DNA of 27,117 nucleotides from Bacteroidales bacterium UBA4345 (GTDB taxonomy: Bacteria; Bacteroidota; Bacteroidia; Bacteroidales; Paludibacteraceae): assembly GCA_002396385.1 (NCBI GenBank), contig DGTD01000126.1:1-27117 (forward strand), read 5' to 3'. Positions 16,571 through 25,080 of the stretch are shown in pieces. The notes beneath the pieces are model-generated. The model did not search any database and had not been told where the DNA came from. It worked only from the letters and a program-made list of their open reading frames with translations. The position numbers and the translations under genes are program-made. Positions within the stretch are counted from its first letter, which is position 1. Every line of letters begins with the position of its first letter.

Positions 16571-17823
16571 TTGTTTTCCTTTTTGATAGGTGTGTCGTCA
16601 ATGTATTTACCCTGTTTCAAGTTTTCCAACACTTTTGAAATGGCATCAACCGTATAGGTTACGTCATCTAAAGTATGTATGGCTGTTGGTATTAGGCGAA
16701 CCATCAGTTTTCCAACCTGGACGTAAGGATAAATAATAGGTACACAGAATATGTTGAAGTTTTCACGAAGGTCCATCAATAAATGAAGTCCTTCCTGCAT
16801 GTTGTGGACGGAAAAAAAGATAGGGGTGATAGGCGACTGAGTGTTACCCAAATCACACCCAACTTTCCGAAGCCCCTTCTGTAGTGAAGTGGCAATAGTC
16901 CACAGATTCTTTTTTAATTGAGGGTTCTTCTGGATATAATGAAGCCTGAAAATAGCGCTTTTTACATATATCAGAGGTAACGCTTCCGAAAAAGTCTGAG
17001 AACGCATATTGTATCTGAGATAGTCAATGACAGGTTCGGAACTGGCAACAAAGCCACCAATAAGCCCCATTGTTTTCTCGAAATTTCCAATTAAGACATC
17101 AACCTTGTCTTGTACATTCAACAGTTCTGTTGCACCAATGCCGGTTTCACCCATAATGCCTAAACCATGAGGGTCGCAGACAATCCATGTGAATTTATAC
17201 TTTTCCTTTAATAGAGCTATTTTGTCAAGTGGTACGAGTTCTCCAGTTAGCGCTAAGATACCTTCTGTTATCAATAAAACACCTCCGTCCTGCGATTCTG
17301 CTGCCTCACAAGCATTTTTTAACTGAATCTCAAGGTTGTCTATGTTATTTTTTAAATAGGTGAATTTACGGTTAGCCGGATGCAGTCTGATGCTGTCGTG
17401 TATGCATGTGTGAACATCGGGGTCATAAACGAACACGTCATTTCGTCCGCACATACAGTCTATAACTGAAACAACCCCTTGAAAAAAAGAATTAAGAACA
17501 AAAGTATCTTCTTTTTTTACAAATGCAGCAAGGTCTTCCTCTAATTGTTCGTGAAGAGACGTATGGCCAGTCATCAGTCTGGATCCCATCGTACAAGAAA
17601 GCCCGTATTGACTGACTGTTTCACGGTCAAAAGCCTTAATGTCTTCATTGTTTGCCAGACCAAGATAGTTGTTTTGGCTCCAGTTGAGCACCTCGTGCCC
17701 ACGGAACTTCATATGTGGACCAATCTCACCCTCAAGTTTTGGAAACATAAAGTAGCCATGTCCCTGCTTGCTCCACTGGCCTAAAGCGCCTGGATTATTT
17801 TTTATACGTTCAAGTATATCCAT
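16567..17823 (-). CDS. Alpha-oxoamine-synthase-family PLP protein with altered motifs
   Basis: This 418-aa fold-type I PLP protein resembles 8-amino-7-oxononanoate synthase, glycine C-acetyltransferase and serine palmitoyltransferase. Recognisable blocks are NWSQNNYLGLA, SRLMTGHTSLHEQLEEDLAAF, YDPDVHTCIHDSIRL and the lysine block GNFEKTMGLIGG (K250 as likely Schiff-base lysine; usual form TFSKAxGxxGG). Two usual features are altered. The D-x-A-H motif reads C216-D-P-H219, with Cys where the pyridine-binding Asp is expected. The EGvfSMdG block reads EGILALTGELVPL. The product is therefore not assigned, and biotin or sphingolipid synthesis is unproven. The start is set at the ATG at 17823; a TTG two codons upstream is possible. 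It lies 7 nt after the PBP stop and overlaps guaD by 4 nt. Confidence 0.8.
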   Translation of the reverse strand: MDILERIKNNPGALGQWSKQGHGYFMFPKLEGEIGPHMKFRGHEVLNWSQNNYLGLANNEDIKAFDRETVSQYGLSCTMGSRLMTGHTSLHEQLEEDLAAFVKKEDTFVLNSFFQGVVSVIDCMCGRNDVFVYDPDVHTCIHDSIRLHPANRKFTYLKNNIDNLEIQLKNACEAAESQDGGVLLITEGILALTGELVPLDKIALLKEKYKFTWIVCDPHGLGIMGETGIGATELLNVQDKVDVLIGNFEKTMGLIGGFVASSEPVIDYLRYNMRSQTFSEALPLIYVKSAIFRLHYIQKNPQLKKNLWTIATSLQKGLRKVGCDLGNTQSPITPIFFSVHNMQEGLHLLMDLRENFNIFCVPIIYPYVQVGKLMVRLIPTAIHTLDDVTYTVDAISKVLENLKQGKYIDDTPIKKENK

Positions 17824-17830
17824 ATACAAT

Positions 17831-20275
17831 CTAAACTTCTTCAGGTAATTCTAACTCATCAGACTCGTTTTGTTGCTCAGAGTCGTTATTAGACTTCTTC
17901 TCCGCAGGTAAGTTGTGGCTTCCCTTGCAAGAATTGAATCCGTCTGGAATATAGAATTTATCTTTTGGACTATAAGTTTTGTTTAACTTTTCGTCATTAT
18001 ATATTTTTTTCATATATATACCCCAAATAGGGAGTGCGGTAGAAGAACCTTGTCCGTTTCTTATGTTGTCGAAATGAACATCTCTATTTTCACCTCCAAC
18101 CCAAACGCCGGTTATAAGTTTAGGAACAAATCCCATAAACCAACCATCACTATTGTTTTGTGTGGTACCGGTTTTTCCCGCAACTTGAACAGACCAATCA
18201 ATACAATAAGAGTATTGACGGGTTCTGAGTCTGAGGCCTGTTCCTGCGTCTATAACCCCACGCAGCATTTCAATCATTTTGTAGGAAGTCTCTTCCTTTA
18301 TAATCTCGTGTGTTTTCGGTACAAAGTTTTTAGAAATCACATTACCGTTGTTATCTTCGATAGATGTGACATATATTGGGTCTGTTTGAAGACCTTTATT
18401 AGCAAATGCAGTGTATGCGGCAACCATTTCTCCGACTGAAATGTCTGCCACTCCTAAACACAAAGTGTAAACCTCGTCGAGATTTGATTTTATGCCGAAA
18501 GCTTTCAATAATCTCACAAAGTTTGATGGTTGTAGCTGCTTGATCAAGTAGGCTGAAATCCAGTTGTTAGAAGTGGCCAACCCGCGTTTTAACGTAATCA
18601 TACTTCCTATTGTTGCCTTGTCTTTCTCTCCGAAAGCGACATTCTTTGGTGCCCAAATACTACCATCGGGCAGTACGATTTGAGGTTGTACGTTCGGGGC
18701 TTCATCGCAAGGTGTCATTCCCGATTCCATAGCAAGTGCATAGAGATAAGGTTTAATGGTGGATCCTACCTGACGACGACCCTGGGTTGCCATGTCATAT
18801 TGAAAATGTTCGAAATTAGGGCCACCCACATAAGCCTTTACATGACCGGTTACAGGCTCCATTGACATCATACCCGAACGTAATATTGATTTCAAGTAGC
18901 GAATAGAGTCCAAAGGAGTCAATGAAGTGTCTTTCGCAATGGCATAGACTGTATCTCTGCCATCTATTTTATCTTTCTTCCAAGCAAAGACTTCCATGTC
19001 ATTTTTTGTGTTGAAAGCCTTTTCAATTTCTTTTTGTGACGCTCCATTCTTCTTCATAGTTCTATAGCGGTCGGTCCCTTTCATTGCGAGCGTCATAATG
19101 GTGTCAATTTGTCCTTCACGAGTTTGACTTGAGAAGGGCGCGCGTTTTCTGCCTTTCTTTTCTTTGTCAAACAAAGGTTGTAGATATCCGCCCAAATACA
19201 ATCTCATCGCATCTTCAGCGTATTGCTGCATACGGGAGTCAATGGTCGTATGTATTTTCAAACCATCGGTATATAAGTTGTACTTAGTTCCGTCAGGCTT
19301 TAAATTTTTGTTACACCAGCCATATAAAGGGTCCTCTTTCCAAGCCTTCATGTCAGCGTTAAAGCTGGCTTGGTCGCTGTATTTGCTTCGTTGAGGTTCG
19401 TTGGCCGTCATAATTTTTCGGAGGAACTCACGGAAGTAAGGAGCAAGACCTTGTTTGTGGTCTACGCTTGTATATTTTAAAACAATTGGTTTCTGTTTGA
19501 TGGTCTCATATTCTTGGTCGGAAAGATAACCAGCTTTAACCATTTGATTTAAAACGACATTCCGTCGAGTTAGACACATTTCGTAATTCTTCTTCTTTAT
19601 CGGATTATATAATGAAGGATTTTTAAGCATGCCGATGAGCAGAGCCGCTTCTTCAATAGATAAATCTTTGGGCTCCTTGCCAAAATAGATGCTGGCGGCC
19701 GATTTGATACCAACCGCATTGTTAAGGAAATCGAATTTGTTCAAGTACATCGACATGATTTCCTCTTTAGTATAGAGTTTTTCAAGTTTTACAGCTATAA
19801 CCCATTCTCCTAGAGCTTTCTGTTTCGCACGTTCCCACAAACTAGTTGCAGGCTCCACAGTGTATAGTAACTTTGCCAGTTGTTGGGTTATTGTACTACC
19901 TCCACCAGCATTTTTCTGGTGAAGAATTACAGTTTTAACAATCACACGTCCCAACGACTCGAAATCTATACCCGAGTGTTCATTGTATCGGACATCTTCT
20001 GTTGCAATTAAGGCTTTGACCAAGTTTTGTGAAAGTTCTGAATATGGGACGTAAACCCTGTTTTCCTTACTTTCGAAAAAACGGCCCAATACAACTCCGT
20101 CTGATGAATAGATTTCAGACGCATACTTATTTTTGGGGTTCTGTAGGTCTTCAAGTGGATGCATATTTCCCACTTTCCCATTACATATAAGATATACAAC
20201 GGTAGAAACTGTTGCTAATCCTAAAAAAAATAGCGCCCAAAAACCGATTAGGAATCTCTTTGTTAGTTTTGTCAT
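17831..20275 (-). CDS. Bifunctional penicillin-binding protein 1A type (GT51 glycosyltransferase/transpeptidase)
   Basis: This 814-aa enzyme is anchored by one N-terminal membrane helix (about 9-31). It polymerises lipid II glycan chains and cross-links peptides in the periplasm. The GT51 domain (about 70-240) has the catalytic E93 in ATEDVRYNEHSG and the block GGSTITQQLAKLL. The transpeptidase has S505-T-I-K, the S569-N-N motif and K701-T-G. An extended linker of about 150 residues lies between the two, as is common in Bacteroidetes homologues. The acidic C-terminal tail (LELPEEV) is low complexity. It is the first gene of the - strand operon, with a promoter at 20300-20331. Class A PBP identity is secure; the symbol mrcA or ponA is not settled. 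Confidence 0.95.
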   Translation of the reverse strand: MTKLTKRFLIGFWALFFLGLATVSTVVYLICNGKVGNMHPLEDLQNPKNKYASEIYSSDGVVLGRFFESKENRVYVPYSELSQNLVKALIATEDVRYNEHSGIDFESLGRVIVKTVILHQKNAGGGSTITQQLAKLLYTVEPATSLWERAKQKALGEWVIAVKLEKLYTKEEIMSMYLNKFDFLNNAVGIKSAASIYFGKEPKDLSIEEAALLIGMLKNPSLYNPIKKKNYEMCLTRRNVVLNQMVKAGYLSDQEYETIKQKPIVLKYTSVDHKQGLAPYFREFLRKIMTANEPQRSKYSDQASFNADMKAWKEDPLYGWCNKNLKPDGTKYNLYTDGLKIHTTIDSRMQQYAEDAMRLYLGGYLQPLFDKEKKGRKRAPFSSQTREGQIDTIMTLAMKGTDRYRTMKKNGASQKEIEKAFNTKNDMEVFAWKKDKIDGRDTVYAIAKDTSLTPLDSIRYLKSILRSGMMSMEPVTGHVKAYVGGPNFEHFQYDMATQGRRQVGSTIKPYLYALAMESGMTPCDEAPNVQPQIVLPDGSIWAPKNVAFGEKDKATIGSMITLKRGLATSNNWISAYLIKQLQPSNFVRLLKAFGIKSNLDEVYTLCLGVADISVGEMVAAYTAFANKGLQTDPIYVTSIEDNNGNVISKNFVPKTHEIIKEETSYKMIEMLRGVIDAGTGLRLRTRQYSYCIDWSVQVAGKTGTTQNNSDGWFMGFVPKLITGVWVGGENRDVHFDNIRNGQGSSTALPIWGIYMKKIYNDEKLNKTYSPKDKFYIPDGFNSCKGSHNLPAEKKSNNDSEQQNESDELELPEEV

Positions 20276-20299
20276 GATAATTAATCAGCCAAAATTTTA

Positions 20300-20331
20300 G
20301 CAAATTTAGTTATTTTTTTAGCATTCCCAAT
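20300..20331 (-). promoter_or_regulatory. Promoter of the PBP/purine-salvage operon
   Basis: On the - strand, ATTG (20328-20331) is followed 19 nt later by TAAATTTGC (20300-20308). The -7 is perfect and the -33 has 3 of 4 matches. The start would be near 20294, about 20 nt before the ATG. Confidence 0.5.
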
Positions 20332-20474
20332 TAAATTTCTATGGATATGCTGAACCTGACAGAATATCAACTCGAATAAAATTTGATTGAAAAGGAGTGT
20401 TGTTTTATCGCATTATGACAAAAAAATGCCTAATGGGGTTAATAAATGACAAATCTTATAAAAAATCTTAAGAA

Positions 20475-20505
20475 ATATATAAATTTGTTGCTAATTTTGT
20501 AAAAA
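20475..20505 (+). promoter_or_regulatory. Promoter block of the nqr operon
   Basis: It contains TTTGTTGCTAATTTTG; its -7 TAATTTTG is at 20492-20499. No TTTG is seen at the -33 position. The block is nearly identical to the aminotransferase promoter (10132-10161). The start would be near 20505, giving a leader of about 55 nt. Confidence 0.5.
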
Positions 20506-20558
20506 GGATTATACTGCCTTTAAAAGCAGAAAATAAAGTTAAACAATAAATAAATTTT

Positions 20559-21905
20559 ATGGCTGAGGTAATAAAAATCAAAAAAGGCCTAGACATCAAT
20601 TTGAAGGGGAAAGCCGAAAAAAGAATTGAAGGCGACATCTTCCCTGTAGATTTTGGTATCAGACCAGACGATTTCGAAGGCGTGATTCCGCGCCTGGCTG
20701 TTAAGCCAGGGGACCATGTATTAATCGGTTCAGAATTGTTTCACGACAAAGAAGACCTTAATTTAAAGGTCGTTTCACCAGTAAGTGGAGAGGTTGTTGC
20801 TGTAAACAGAGGTGACCGCAGAAAGTTGCTCAATGTGGAAATTAAATCGGATGGGAAATTCGAATCAGCTCCTTTCTTAAAGGCAGTTCTTTCCAATTTG
20901 TCGCCAGAACAGATTTCGGAATGTATTTTCAATGCTGGTTTTGGCGCCTTTATCCGCCGCCGTCCGTTCGATGTGATTGCCAACTCTAACGAGAAACCCA
21001 ATAGGATTTTTATCTCAGCCTTCGACTCAGCTCCTCTGGGGGCTGATTACAGTTTCACTTTGGCTGGTCAGGAAAAGAATTTGCAGACAGGTATAGACGC
21101 TCTGAAGAAAATGACGGGTGCGCCTATCTATGTTGGCGTTAATGCAGCTGATGCTGCTCCTTTTAACAACCTGAACGATGTAGTTAAGACCGTTTTCGAT
21201 GGTCCGCATCCTGCTGGTAACGTAGGTGTGCAGATTAACCACACGGCACCTATCAATAAAGGTGATGTCGTTTGGACGATCAGCCCTGTTATTTTGGCGG
21301 CTATTGGTAAGGCATTTAATGAGGGGGTTATTGACTATTCAAGAATAATAGCCTTAGCTGGTAGTGAGGTGATTGCTCCGTGTTATTATAAGACCATTTA
21401 CGGCGCTAAGATTTCTGCCTTAACCAATGGTAAAATCTCAAATGGTGTAGTCCGTTTTATTAGTGGTAATCCATTAACCGGAACGCAAACTACTCCTGAA
21501 GGCTATTTGGGCGCATTCGACAATGTTATTTCTGTAATTCCAGAAACAACCGAGCCAGAAATGTTCGGTTGGATTATGCCTCGCTTGAAAAAGTTCAGCA
21601 CTAATAAAACTTATTTTAGCTGGCTGTTTGGCAAGAAGGAATACGATATTGACACAAATGTTTATGGAGGAGAACGCGCAATTATCGTTTCTAACGAATA
21701 CGACAAAGTGTTCCCTATGGATATTTATCCAGAATACCTCATCAAGGCTATTATTGCTCAGAATATCGATAAGATGATTGATCTTGGTGTGTATGAAGTG
21801 GCTCCTGAAGATTTCGCTTTGTGTGAATTTGTTGATACTTCAAAGTTGAAATTGCAGAAGATTGTCCGCGAAGGCCTCAACTATTTGAGAAAAGAAGAGG
21901 CTTAA
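20559..21905 (+). CDS. nqrA: Na+-translocating NADH:quinone reductase subunit A
   Basis: The 448-aa protein is full length for NqrA, the peripheral subunit of the Na+-NQR complex that oxidises NADH, reduces quinone and pumps Na+ across the inner membrane. It starts with IKKGLDINLKGKAE and carries the RnfC/NqrA-type blocks DFGIRPDDFEGVIPRLAVK, HDKEDLNLKVVSPVSGEV and GVQINHTAPINKG. It has no signal peptide or membrane helix. It is the first gene of the six-gene nqr operon; a 36-nt gap separates it from nqrB. Confidence 0.97.
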   Translation: MAEVIKIKKGLDINLKGKAEKRIEGDIFPVDFGIRPDDFEGVIPRLAVKPGDHVLIGSELFHDKEDLNLKVVSPVSGEVVAVNRGDRRKLLNVEIKSDGKFESAPFLKAVLSNLSPEQISECIFNAGFGAFIRRRPFDVIANSNEKPNRIFISAFDSAPLGADYSFTLAGQEKNLQTGIDALKKMTGAPIYVGVNAADAAPFNNLNDVVKTVFDGPHPAGNVGVQINHTAPINKGDVVWTISPVILAAIGKAFNEGVIDYSRIIALAGSEVIAPCYYKTIYGAKISALTNGKISNGVVRFISGNPLTGTQTTPEGYLGAFDNVISVIPETTEPEMFGWIMPRLKKFSTNKTYFSWLFGKKEYDIDTNVYGGERAIIVSNEYDKVFPMDIYPEYLIKAIIAQNIDKMIDLGVYEVAPEDFALCEFVDTSKLKLQKIVREGLNYLRKEEA

Positions 21906-21941
21906 TCGGTTTTTATTGTATAATCTTAAAAATATAATACA

Positions 21942-23054
21942 TTGAAAGCGTTAAGGAATTTATTTGACAAAATGAGACCTTCGTTTGAAGATGGGGGAAA
22001 ATTACATATGTTCAGGTCCGTTTTCGATGGATTTGAAACATTTTTGTTTGTTTCTCCTACTGCATCAGCACAAGGTACTCATATTCATGACTGCATGGAC
22101 TCGAAACGTCTGATGACTTTCGTGATTATCGCATTGATGCCAGCCATGTTGTTTGGTATGTACAATGTAGGTTACCAACATTTTACATTGATAAATCAAG
22201 AAGCATCTTTTTTTGAGATGTTCTTCTTCGGATTTTTAGCTGTACTTCCTAAGATCGTTGTATCTTATGCGGTTGGTTTGGGTATTGAATTTACCGTAGC
22301 ACAGTGGAAAAAAGAGGAAATACAGGAAGGTTTCTTAGTCTCAGGTATGATTATTCCTATGATTATTCCTGTAACAACACCTCTGTGGATGTTGGCCTTG
22401 GCAACCGCCTTTTCTGTAATCTTTGCTAAGGAAGTGTTCGGTGGTACTGGTTACAACATCTTCAACGTTGCGCTTATTACCAGGGCATTTTTATTCTTCT
22501 CGTACCCACAAGCAATGACAGGTGACAGCATTTGGGTGGCTGAAGCCGATGGCTTGACTGCTGCAACTCCGCTTGCAACTCCTGCTGCGTTTGACTTGAA
22601 CAATTCTATTACAGGTTTGATTCCTGGTTGTATTGGTGAAACAAGTGTAATTGCTATTGCAATTGGTGCTGTGATTTTGCTCTTTACTGGAGTGGCTAGT
22701 TGGAAGACAATGGTATCTGTATTCATCGGTGGAGCTATTACCGCATGTTTGTTTAACTGCGTGGGTTCAACTGCTGCGTCTCAGATGCCTTGGTACGCAC
22801 ACTTGTGTGTCGGTGGATTCTGTTTTGGTGCCGTATTCATGGCAACAGATCCAGTTACATCAGCACGAACTGAAACTGGTAAATGGATATATGGTTTCCT
22901 GATCGGTGTAATTGCTATTTGTGTTCGTGTTATGGGGGGGTATCCGGAAGGCATGATGCTTGCAATTTTGGCGATGAATATGTTTGCTCCGTTAATTGAC
23001 TATTTCGTAGTAGACAGCAATATCAAGAAGAGGAAGAATCGTACAACAAAATAA
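21942..23054 (+). CDS. nqrB: Na+-translocating NADH:quinone reductase subunit B (TTG start)
   Basis: This 370-aa integral membrane subunit has about ten hydrophobic segments and carries a covalently bound FMN plus the quinone-site region. The likely flavinylated threonine is T209 in the block DGLTAATPLA, where ApbE would attach FMN. The start is a TTG at 21942, giving MKALRNLFDK. That is the N-terminus expected for Bacteroidetes NqrB, and no in-frame ATG lies between the upstream stop (TAA at 21927) and this codon. The next ATG is codon 11, which would lose conserved residues. Position two in the nqr operon and 10 nt from nqrC. Confidence 0.93.
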   Translation: MKALRNLFDKMRPSFEDGGKLHMFRSVFDGFETFLFVSPTASAQGTHIHDCMDSKRLMTFVIIALMPAMLFGMYNVGYQHFTLINQEASFFEMFFFGFLAVLPKIVVSYAVGLGIEFTVAQWKKEEIQEGFLVSGMIIPMIIPVTTPLWMLALATAFSVIFAKEVFGGTGYNIFNVALITRAFLFFSYPQAMTGDSIWVAEADGLTAATPLATPAAFDLNNSITGLIPGCIGETSVIAIAIGAVILLFTGVASWKTMVSVFIGGAITACLFNCVGSTAASQMPWYAHLCVGGFCFGAVFMATDPVTSARTETGKWIYGFLIGVIAICVRVMGGYPEGMMLAILAMNMFAPLIDYFVVDSNIKKRKNRTTK

Positions 23055-23064
23055 AAATAAGGAC

Positions 23065-23760
23065 ATGGGAAAATTAAATACTAACAGCAACGGCTACATT
23101 ATAGCATATGCTTCAGGTTTGGTTCTTATTGTTGCATTCCTTTTGGCTGGTGTTTATCAGGCTTTGAAACCTTTGAGCGATGCTAATGTTGAAATCGATA
23201 AGAAAAGTCAAATTTTGAAGTCTTTAAATATCCGCGATATAGACGATAACGACGCCATTGTAGCGAAATTCGCTGAAGTTGTGGAAGCCGACCAAATTAT
23301 AGACATTAAAGCAAACGTATTAAAAGAGGGCAAAGAACAAGTTAATGATGGTTTCAGAGTAGACAAGATTTCTGAAAACGAAATGCCTCTTTATATATGT
23401 AAAGTCAATGGTGAAACCAAGTACGTCATTCCTATGAAGGGTAAAGGTCTTTGGGGACCAATTTGGGGCTACGTGTCCGTTAACGCAGATAAGAAGAACG
23501 TTTACGGCGCTTACTTCAATCATGAAGGCGAAACTGCTGGTTTGGGCGCTATCATAAGTGAATATGAGAATTTCCAAAAACAGTTCGCTGGTAAGAATCT
23601 TTGTAAAGATGGCAAGTACTTGTCGGTTGTAAAATACGGGACGGTGAAAGATCCTGACGTACAATGTGACGGTATTTCGGGTGCAACTAAGACTTGTGAC
23701 GGCGTAAGCGCTATGATTGCAGATGGTCTTCAGATGTATTCTGCTTTCTTGAATAAATAA
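23065..23760 (+). CDS. nqrC: Na+-translocating NADH:quinone reductase subunit C
   Basis: The 231-aa subunit has one N-terminal membrane helix (about 12-32) and a large periplasmic domain with a covalent FMN. The FMN attachment motif is seen as SGATK with T208, the ApbE target. Upstream is the NqrC/RnfG block GKGLWGPIWGYVSVN, then GETAGLGAIISE. An AAGGAC stretch 1 nt before the ATG may help translation, although strong Shine-Dalgarno use is not typical of this phylum. The gene is third in the operon. Confidence 0.95.
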   Translation: MGKLNTNSNGYIIAYASGLVLIVAFLLAGVYQALKPLSDANVEIDKKSQILKSLNIRDIDDNDAIVAKFAEVVEADQIIDIKANVLKEGKEQVNDGFRVDKISENEMPLYICKVNGETKYVIPMKGKGLWGPIWGYVSVNADKKNVYGAYFNHEGETAGLGAIISEYENFQKQFAGKNLCKDGKYLSVVKYGTVKDPDVQCDGISGATKTCDGVSAMIADGLQMYSAFLNK

Positions 23761-23783
23761 GTAACAAATAAAAGATTTACAAT

Positions 23784-24410
23784 ATGAGCGGTCTTTTTTC
23801 AAAAGAAAACAAGGAAGCCTTCATCAATCCTCTCAACCTAAACAACCCAATTGCGGTTCAGGTTTTAGGTATATGTTCGGCTTTAGCTGTAACGGCACAG
23901 TTAGAGCCTGCATTGGTAATGGGACTTTCTGTTACAATAATCACAGCTTTCAGCAGTTTGGTTATATCATTAATTAGAAATACAATTCCTTCTCGAATTC
24001 GTATTATTGTACAGTTGGTTGTAGTAGCAGCTCTAGTTACAATCGTAAGTATGGTGCTTAAAGCATACCTTTACCATGTGAGTGTTCAGCTATCCGTCTA
24101 TGTGGGACTGATTATTACAAACTGTATTTTGATGGGACGTCTTGAAGCATTTGCCATGAGCCACTCTCCTTGGCCAAGTTTCCTTGATGGAGTTGGCAAC
24201 GGTATTGGTTATGCGCTTGTACTTATTGTTGTTGGTGCAATTCGCGAACTGTTTGGTGCTGGTACACTTCTTGGCTATAAAGTAATTCCTCAATGTGTTT
24301 ATGAGGCGGGCTACAAAGATTGTGGTATGATGGTAATGCCGTCTATGGCGCTCATCCTTATCGGATGCGTAATCTGGGCTCAGCGTTCATTAAACAAGGA
24401 AAGTAAGTAA
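23784..24410 (+). CDS. nqrD: Na+-translocating NADH:quinone reductase subunit D
   Basis: The 208-aa membrane subunit has about six transmembrane segments. It is paralogous to NqrE and RnfE/RsxE. Two cysteines at the expected sites, C31 in LGICSALAV and C114 in IITNCILMG, would help hold the iron centre formed between NqrD and NqrE. Conserved block GRLEAFAMSHSPWPSFLDG follows the second Cys. It starts 23 nt after nqrC and ends 24 nt before nqrE. Confidence 0.96.
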   Translation: MSGLFSKENKEAFINPLNLNNPIAVQVLGICSALAVTAQLEPALVMGLSVTIITAFSSLVISLIRNTIPSRIRIIVQLVVVAALVTIVSMVLKAYLYHVSVQLSVYVGLIITNCILMGRLEAFAMSHSPWPSFLDGVGNGIGYALVLIVVGAIRELFGAGTLLGYKVIPQCVYEAGYKDCGMMVMPSMALILIGCVIWAQRSLNKESK

Positions 24411-24434
24411 CAAACACTAATTTAAGATTAAGAA

Positions 24435-25061
24435 ATGGAACATTTTGTTAGCTTGTTATTCCGTTCAATGTTTACGGATAACATGGTTTTCGCATTCTTC
24501 CTTGGTATGTGTTCTTATTTGGCAGTATCAAAGAATGTAAAAACTTCATTAGGTCTGGGTGTTGCAGTAATCTTCGTTTTGTGTGTTACTGTTCCTGTTG
24601 ACTATTTGCTTCAAACTAAAGTATTGGGTGCAAATGGTTTATTTGGTGAAGACTTGACTTATTTGAGCTTCATACTATTTATAGCGGTTATTGCCGGCAT
24701 TGTCCAATTGGTGGAAATGATAGTAGAACGTTTCTCTCCTTCTCTATATGCCGCACTGGGTATTTTCCTGCCTCTTATCGCCGTAAACTGTGCAATAATG
24801 GGAGCCTCTCTGTTTATGCAGCAACGTGTTAATATGGACCCTGCAGTTGAAACAAAGGCGATTGGTTCTATTGCCGATGCCTTTGCTTTCGCTATGGGTT
24901 CTGGTATAGGATGGCTGGCCGCAATTGTAGCTCTTGCCGCAATTCGTGAAAAACTAGAATACTCTCAGGTTCCAAAGCCATTGCAGGGGCTTGGCATTAC
25001 CTTTATCACTGTTGGTTTGATGGCATTGGCTTTCCAATGCTTCACAAGTTTAAATATCTAA
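24435..25061 (+). CDS. nqrE: Na+-translocating NADH:quinone reductase subunit E
   Basis: The 208-aa membrane subunit is homologous to NqrD, with inverted topology. Cysteines C26 in LGMCSYLAVS and C119 in AVNCAIMG match those that bind the inter-subunit iron. The C-terminal block AIREKLEYSQVP and GLGITFI is NqrE-like. The stop is followed 2 nt later by a strong AAAGGAGG sequence that serves nqrF. Confidence 0.96.
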   Translation: MEHFVSLLFRSMFTDNMVFAFFLGMCSYLAVSKNVKTSLGLGVAVIFVLCVTVPVDYLLQTKVLGANGLFGEDLTYLSFILFIAVIAGIVQLVEMIVERFSPSLYAALGIFLPLIAVNCAIMGASLFMQQRVNMDPAVETKAIGSIADAFAFAMGSGIGWLAAIVALAAIREKLEYSQVPKPLQGLGITFITVGLMALAFQCFTSLNI

Positions 25062-25063
25062 TT

Positions 25064-25071
25064 AAAGGAGG
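25064..25071 (+). promoter_or_regulatory. Canonical Shine-Dalgarno sequence of nqrF
   Basis: AAAGGAGG ends 9 nt before the nqrF ATG at 25081. It is an unusually strong match to the anti-SD of 16S rRNA, while the other starts in this window have A-rich or weak sites, as is typical of Bacteroidetes. Confidence 0.75.
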
Positions 25072-25080
25072 AAATATAAG

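Noticed and set aside
17827..17829. TTG as the start of the PLP protein
   Set aside because: An ATG two codons downstream (17823) is the simpler start and leaves a 7-nt gap after the PBP stop.
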